Below, one piece after another: positions 60,307 through 64,000 of a stretch of DNA of 64,000 nt; the first letter of the stretch is position 1; the number at the start of each line of letters is the position of its first letter. Source of the stretch: Alphaproteobacteria bacterium (GTDB taxonomy: Bacteria > Pseudomonadota > Alphaproteobacteria > Rhodobacterales > Rhodobacteraceae). A model generated the notes under the pieces. That model ran no database searches, was not told the origin of the DNA, and saw nothing but the letters and a program-made list of their open reading frames with translations. The DNA is taken from the NCBI GenBank assembly GCA_030429495.1, contig JAUIFH010000002.1, positions 310,001-374,000 on the forward strand, in the 5' to 3' direction. The position numbers and the translations under genes were made by a program.

Positions 60307-60319
60307 TGACGTAACGTCA
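60307..60319. promoter_or_regulatory. 13-bp dyad TGACGT-n-ACGTCA, probable operator
   Basis: TGACGTAACGTCA is an exact 6+1+6 inverted repeat. It overlaps the downstream edge of the TATGGT -10 box and covers the expected start site of the secreted-protein gene, 20 bp before its ATG. A repressor bound there would block initiation. Confidence 0.5.
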
Positions 60320-60346
60320 CCATACAGCCACGTGGCGTGATGGCAA
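60319..60346 (-). promoter_or_regulatory. candidate promoter of the secreted-protein gene
   Basis: Minus-strand TTGCCA (60341-60346), 16-base spacer, TATGGT (60319-60324). Five of six and four of six matches to sigma70 consensus. Confidence 0.5.
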
Positions 60347-60356
60347 CACGGCCGGG

Positions 60357-60764
60357 TTAGCCGGCTTTCCGGGGCCGCGCTTCGATCACAACGAAGGCCT
60401 GCGCCCAGGGGTGATCGTCCGTCAGCGTCACATGGACGATGGCCTCATGCCCCTCGGGCGTCATCTCGGCCAGCCGCTCGGCGGCCCAGCCGGTGAGATG
60501 CATCACCGGCTGGCCGGTGCGGAGGTTGGAGACCGCCATGTCCTTCCAAGATATGCCCATCCTGAGGCCGGTGCCGAGCGCCTTGGAGCAGGCCTCCTTC
60601 GCCGCCCAGCGTTTGGCGTAGGTGCCTGCCGTATCGCTGCGGCGTTCGGCCTTGTTCTGCTCCGTCTCGGTAAAGACGCGATCGCGGAAGCGGTCGCCGA
60701 AGCGGTCCAGCGTCGCCTGAATGCGCTCGATATTCGCAAGGTCTGTGCCGATGCCGAGGATCAC
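60357..60764 (-). CDS. acpS: holo-[acyl-carrier-protein] synthase
   Basis: 135 aa starting with GTG at 60764, nine bases after a GGAGG. AcpS transfers phosphopantetheine from CoA to the acyl carrier protein. Hallmarks: [26 protein letters not shown] with the Mg-binding Asp, RVFTETEQ, and [19 protein letters not shown], which contains the catalytic Glu and Lys. It is within the pdxJ-acpS-lepB-rnc-era cluster. The upstream zinc-type oxidoreductase stop is six bases before its GTG. Confidence 0.95.
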   Translation of the reverse strand: MILGIGTDLANIERIQATLDRFGDRFRDRVFTETEQNKAERRSDTAGTYAKRWAAKEACSKALGTGLRMGISWKDMAVSNLRTGQPVMHLTGWAAERLAEMTPEGHEAIVHVTLTDDHPWAQAFVVIEARPRKAG

Positions 60765-60769
60765 GGGGG

Positions 60770-61747
60770 TCAGACCTCCAGAACGACTGTGCCGAGTTTT
60801 CCGCCTGCCTCCACCGTACGGTGAGCGGCGGCGCAATCCGCAAGCCGTCCCGCGGGAACGACGGCATGAGAAAGTGCGCCAGCCGCCAGCCACTCGGTCA
60901 GTTGCGCCTCGCCCCGCCGTCGCGTGGCCGGGTCTAGCAGATAGACGAGCGCCATGCGCAGGACGACGTTCTTGAACATGAGCGGATAGAATTCGAGCGC
61001 TGGCCGCATGTCGGAGGCCGAGGCGTAGGTGGCGATCGTTCCACCGGGTTTCAGGACGGCAAGTGTCGTCGCCTGGTTCGCGGCGAAATCGACCTCCACG
61101 ATGCGGTCGACGCCCGTGCCGGCGGTTAGTTCCGTCACCGCTTCCGCCACGTCGGTGTCGCGGTAGTTCACCCATTCCCCGGCCGTCGAATGCGCGGCCT
61201 TCTCTGTAGAGGAGACGGTCGTGATGACACGTGCGCCGCCCAATCGGGCCATCTGGCAGGCATAACGTCCGACCGTTCCGGCACCGCCGGTGACCAGAAC
61301 GGTCTTGCCCGCAACCGGGCCGTCCGCGAACACGGTGAACCAGGCCGTCATCGCCGGAATGCCGAAGCAGGCCGCCTCGGCAAAAGTCGTGCCGTCGGGC
61401 AGGGGCACGGCCTGTTCGGACGGAAGCGCGATCATTTCGGCGGCGGTCCCCGATTGACGCTGCCAGCCGCCGTTCCAGATCCAGGCGCGCTGGCCGATCC
61501 GCCGCGTGTCGACCCCTTCGCCGACCGCCTCGATCACACCTGCCCCGTCTGAGTGCGGAACGATCCAGGGCCAGGCCATGACCGCCCCGGCACGCGCGCC
61601 GGCGCGAAGCTTCACGTCGGATGGATTGACGCCAGTGGCGTGAAGCCGGACCAGAACCTCGCCCGGCCCCGGGGTCGGGTCGGGCAGGTCGCCGTGGGTC
61701 AGGACCTCATCCGCCGGGCCGAACCTTTCATACCAGACGGCTTTCAT
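60770..61747 (-). CDS. medium-chain zinc-type alcohol dehydrogenase/quinone oxidoreductase
   Basis: 325 aa. The GroES-like N terminus is [50 protein letters not shown]. The Rossmann motif is [28 protein letters not shown]. No structural-zinc cysteine cluster is seen, so it belongs with quinone oxidoreductases despite the annotation often given. Its insertion between pdxJ and acpS is unusual for this otherwise conserved cluster. It overlaps pdxJ's stop by four bases (ATGA). Confidence 0.9.
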   Translation of the reverse strand: MKAVWYERFGPADEVLTHGDLPDPTPGPGEVLVRLHATGVNPSDVKLRAGARAGAVMAWPWIVPHSDGAGVIEAVGEGVDTRRIGQRAWIWNGGWQRQSGTAAEMIALPSEQAVPLPDGTTFAEAACFGIPAMTAWFTVFADGPVAGKTVLVTGGAGTVGRYACQMARLGGARVITTVSSTEKAAHSTAGEWVNYRDTDVAEAVTELTAGTGVDRIVEVDFAANQATTLAVLKPGGTIATYASASDMRPALEFYPLMFKNVVLRMALVYLLDPATRRRGEAQLTEWLAAGALSHAVVPAGRLADCAAAHRTVEAGGKLGTVVLEV

Positions 61748-62490
61748 GTTCCTGCCCGTGCCGCGTCCATCAGCCGGCGCATTTCGGCGATCGCCGGTTT
61801 CAGGCCGGTAAAGATCGCCTCACCGATCAGGAAGTGTCCGATATTCAGTTCGCGGACTTCCGGGAAAGCGGCGACCGGCGCCACGGTGTCATAGGTCAGC
61901 CCGTGCCCCGCATGGACCTCCAGCCCGAGCGAATGGGCGAAGGCCGACATCTCGCGCAGCCGTGCGAGTTCCGCGTCGCGTTCTGCAAATTTCTCCTCGG
62001 CGTGGAAATCGCAATAGGCGCCGGTATGGAGTTCCACCACCGCCGCGCCGATCCGGGCGGCCGCTTCGATCTGTGCCGCGTCGGCGGCGATGAAGATCGA
62101 CACGCGGCAGCCGGCCTCGGCCAGCGGCGCGATGAAATGGGCAAGCCGGTTTTCCTCGCGCGCAACTTCCAGCCCGCCCTCGGTCGTCCGCTCCTCACGC
62201 TTTTCGGGCACGATGCAGACGGCATGCGGCCGGTGGCGGAGCGCGATCCTCTGCATCTCGTCGGTCGCGGCCATCTCGAAGTTGAGGGGCACGGTCAGAG
62301 CCGCCACCAACCGCTCGATATCGTCGTCCGTGATGTGGCGGCGGTCTTCGCGCAGATGCGCGGTGATACCATCAGCGCCGGCCTCTTCGGCCAGTTTCGC
62401 GGCGCGCACCGGGTCGGGATAGGCGGAGCCGCGGGCGTTCCGCACCGTCGCGACATGGTCAATGTTCACGCCGAGTCTGAGATGCTGCAA
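61744..62490 (-). CDS. pdxJ: pyridoxine 5'-phosphate synthase
   Basis: 248 aa starting with TTG at 62490; GGGAGAG lies about nine bases upstream and no ATG lies before the conserved N terminus [18 protein letters not shown]. PdxJ condenses 1-deoxyxylulose 5-phosphate with 3-amino-2-oxopropyl phosphate to make pyridoxine phosphate. Further signatures: [32 protein letters not shown] and [44 protein letters not shown], and [17 protein letters not shown]. It is followed by the oxidoreductase gene in an ATGA overlap. Confidence 0.96.
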   Translation of the reverse strand: MQHLRLGVNIDHVATVRNARGSAYPDPVRAAKLAEEAGADGITAHLREDRRHITDDDIERLVAALTVPLNFEMAATDEMQRIALRHRPHAVCIVPEKREERTTEGGLEVAREENRLAHFIAPLAEAGCRVSIFIAADAAQIEAAARIGAAVVELHTGAYCDFHAEEKFAERDAELARLREMSAFAHSLGLEVHAGHGLTYDTVAPVAAFPEVRELNIGHFLIGEAIFTGLKPAIAEMRRLMDAARAGT

Positions 62491-62583
62491 GGATACTCTC
62501 CCGTAATCCGGTTCGCCACGGCCAGACTAGACCGCGCCACAACGCCATGTGAACGTCGGAATCGTCCCGGATACAATCCCGAC

Positions 62584-63240
62584 TCAACCCTTTTCGCGCT
62601 GTTCCTCGTTACGCGCCTGAAGCCGCGCCTTGAGTTTTTCGAACCGTTCCTTGAGGCGTTTGCGGCGGCGTTTCTGGTACACGGCGATCACCGGTTCCGA
62701 CAGGTAGTAAGCAGCGACGCCCGCAGCAATGCCCGGCAGGATACCCCCGACCAGATACGGCAGAAATACATCGTTCGCGAAGTTGATGAGGTTGGTCCAG
62801 CTACTGGTTTCGTCCGTGAAGATGGCAAAGAAGTTGTGCTTCAGATCCTCGCCGGCACCGAGGAACTTGCTGAAAAGCGTCGCGTGCTCCCTTTCATCGA
62901 ACCGGGTGCCGAGCAGGAGATTGCCGAGTTTCATCGACGAGAGCGCGATGAACGGAAAGGTGAGCGGGTTGCCGAAAAACGTGCCGAGGAGTGCCGCGAG
63001 CATATTGCCGCGGACCACCTTGGCCGCCAGCACGGCACAGATGAAGTGAAGGCCGAAAAGGGGTGTGAAGCTGATGAACACCCCTGCGCCGACCCCGCGC
63101 GCGATCCGGTCAGGCCGGTCCGGAAGGCGCCGGACGCGGTGTTTGACGTAGTGGAAGGCGCGGGTCCAGCCACCCCGGGGCCACAACGCCTCGGCGAAGA
63201 CCTGAAGGTAGGAACGCGGTGTGCGCCTTTTGAAAACCAA
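62584..63240 (-). CDS. DUF2062 membrane protein
   Basis: 218 aa starting with TTG at 63240 (GGGGAACGGAAA upstream). The DUF2062 core reads RIARGVGAGVFISFTPLFGLHFICAVLAAKVVRGNMLAALLGTFFGNPLTFPFIALSSMKLG, with two or three membrane spans. The protein begins and ends with basic stretches; the C terminus is a charged helix (KRRRKRLKERFEKLKARLQ). No function is known. It lies 21 bp after rsh and 94 bp before pdxJ, a standard order in this family of bacteria. Confidence 0.88.
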   Translation of the reverse strand: MVFKRRTPRSYLQVFAEALWPRGGWTRAFHYVKHRVRRLPDRPDRIARGVGAGVFISFTPLFGLHFICAVLAAKVVRGNMLAALLGTFFGNPLTFPFIALSSMKLGNLLLGTRFDEREHATLFSKFLGAGEDLKHNFFAIFTDETSSWTNLINFANDVFLPYLVGGILPGIAAGVAAYYLSEPVIAVYQKRRRKRLKERFEKLKARLQARNEEQREKG

Positions 63241-63261
63241 TTTCCGTTCCCCGTCGCCCCG

Positions 63262-64000
63262 TCAGGGCTTTCGTCCCAGATCGCGATAGCGTTCCACCTG
63301 CGCGACATCGCTTTCGGCTTCAAGGGCCGTCAACACCATGTGCAAATGCTCCGCATCCCTTAAATCAACTTCCACGATAAGACGGTAAAAATCCGGCTTT
63401 CGATCGACGAAAGTAAGGTCCGATATGTTGGCTTTCTGTTCGCCGATCAGCGTGCAGATGTGGCCTAGAACGCCCGCATCGTTGGCGATCGTCATGTTCA
63501 GACTGATTGTGTAGATCGGTGCATGCCGTCCGGAATGCCAGCGCAGGTCGATCCAGCGGCCGGGCTGCTCCTCGAATTCGGCCAGCGCAGGGCAGTCAAT
63601 TGCGTGCACCACGACGCCCTGGCCCCGATAAGTAATCCCGACGATGCGCTCACCGGGGACCGGCTGGCAGCAATTAGCCCGCCGGAACGACTGGTCCGCG
63701 GTCAGACCCACGACCGGGCGCCGGGCGTCGACTTCCTCGGCGGGGCTCGCGGTCGCGAGTTCGGGATAGATCGCCTCGATCACCTCGCGGGTGGTCAGTT
63801 CGGCACTTCCGAGCCGGGCGAGCACTTCGGATTCGTCAGTCAGGCCAAGCGTCTTGGCCGCCGTCCGCAGCGCCTTTTCGGAAACCTTGCGGCCGTGATG
63901 CTCAAAGGCGACGCGGGCGAGTTCCTGTCCGAGCTTGATGAAGCGCTCACGATCCTCGTCGCGCAGCGAACGGCGGATCGCGGATTTCGCACGCCCGGTC
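63262..64000 (-). CDS. rsh: RelA/SpoT-family (p)ppGpp synthetase/hydrolase, C-terminal part (runs off window)
   Basis: The frame stays open from the window edge to the stop at 63262, giving the last 245 residues. It includes KSAIRRSLRDEDRERFIKLGQELARVAFEHHGRK and then the zinc-finger-like region RRANCCQPVPGERIVGITYRGQGVVVHAIDCPAL, and ends with an ACT domain (YTISLNMTIANDAGVLGHICTLIGEQKANISDLTFVDRKPDFYRLIVEVDLRD). These regulatory domains sense the ribosome and amino acids. The hydrolase and synthetase domains lie outside the window. It is the upstream end of the rsh-DUF2062-pdxJ-acpS cluster. Confidence 0.94.
   Translation of the reverse strand, partial: TGRAKSAIRRSLRDEDRERFIKLGQELARVAFEHHGRKVSEKALRTAAKTLGLTDESEVLARLGSAELTTREVIEAIYPELATASPAEEVDARRPVVGLTADQSFRRANCCQPVPGERIVGITYRGQGVVVHAIDCPALAEFEEQPGRWIDLRWHSGRHAPIYTISLNMTIANDAGVLGHICTLIGEQKANISDLTFVDRKPDFYRLIVEVDLRDAEHLHMVLTALEAESDVAQVERYRDLGRKP

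Noticed and set aside
1-64000. tRNA, rRNA, CRISPR arrays, prophage or transposase genes
   Set aside because: Searched by eye for cloverleaf-like segments, repeat-spacer arrays and transposase motifs; none found that I could support.

Overview
This is a GC-rich, gene-dense chromosomal segment of an alphaproteobacterium, most likely a member of the Rhodobacteraceae (Rhodobacterales). The evidence is gene content and order: an irr-fabA-fabB-fabI block, a COQ9 ubiquinone gene, an MlaA/MlaC pair, the rsh-DUF2062-pdxJ-acpS-lepB-rnc-era cluster, DUF1491, a probable DUF6478 gene, and many stop/start overlaps of the ATGA type. I saw no rRNA, tRNA, CRISPR array, prophage or insertion sequence. The window is mostly core housekeeping DNA with a few accessory patches.

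Layout. 1-8.3 kb: a minus-strand run of envelope and translation genes (ctpA partial, envC-like, gpmI, rlmH, rsfS, a GST-like gene, mscS), with one LysE exporter on plus. A decayed VOC/glyoxalase gene lies at 6.95-7.18 kb beside a secreted protein of unknown function. 8.4-14 kb: leucine synthesis (leuC, leuD, leuB) interrupted by a membrane protein and a secreted endonuclease/phosphatase-like protein. 14-21 kb: GFA enzyme, rpsU, COQ9-quinone oxidoreductase, an orphan ParA ATPase, zf-TFIIB protein, ABM monooxygenase, a sugar-dehydrogenase/cytochrome c fusion and a bestrophin. 20.9-23.9 kb: a small catabolic island with a GntR/FCD regulator divergent from an Asp/Glu/hydantoin racemase and an NCS1 permease, with paired palindromes between them. 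23.9-33.3 kb: folC, accD, ilvD, a lipoprotein, two linked unknown genes, and a FadH-like reductase with a LysR regulator. 33.4-43.3 kb: ompA-CMD-GNAT-cinA, map, HAD, rsmD, ferredoxin reductase, peroxiredoxin, pterin dehydratase, DUF482-type GNAT, GDPD and RidA. 43.5-49 kb: mlaA-mlaC, a class A penicillin-binding protein, and divergent glnK-amtB. 49-57 kb: aminotransferase, sulfurtransferase, smpB, potassium channel with a ProC-like protein, irr and the unsaturated fatty acid genes. 57-64 kb: era, rnc, lepB, acpS, pdxJ, DUF2062 and the 3' part of rsh.

How the genes work together. Leucine and isoleucine/valine synthesis (leuCDB, ilvD), fatty acid synthesis (accD, fabA/B/I, acpS), peptidoglycan and outer-membrane maintenance (envC-like, PBP1A, mlaA/mlaC, ompA), nitrogen sensing (glnK-amtB), ribosome maturation and rescue (rlmH, rsfS, rpsU, rsmD, era, rnc, smpB) and stress signalling (rsh, irr) are represented.

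The most interesting non-genic signals are: a near-concentric set of inverted repeats between the PBP1A gene and glnK; an exact TGACGT-n-ACGTCA dyad placed on the probable start site of a secreted protein gene; tandem GTTAAC-centred palindromes in the GntR island; a three-copy intergenic repeat with C/G hairpins; and a 19-codon reading frame with a strong ribosome binding site that overlaps the rsfS start. I did not find a clearly new defence or mobile system.
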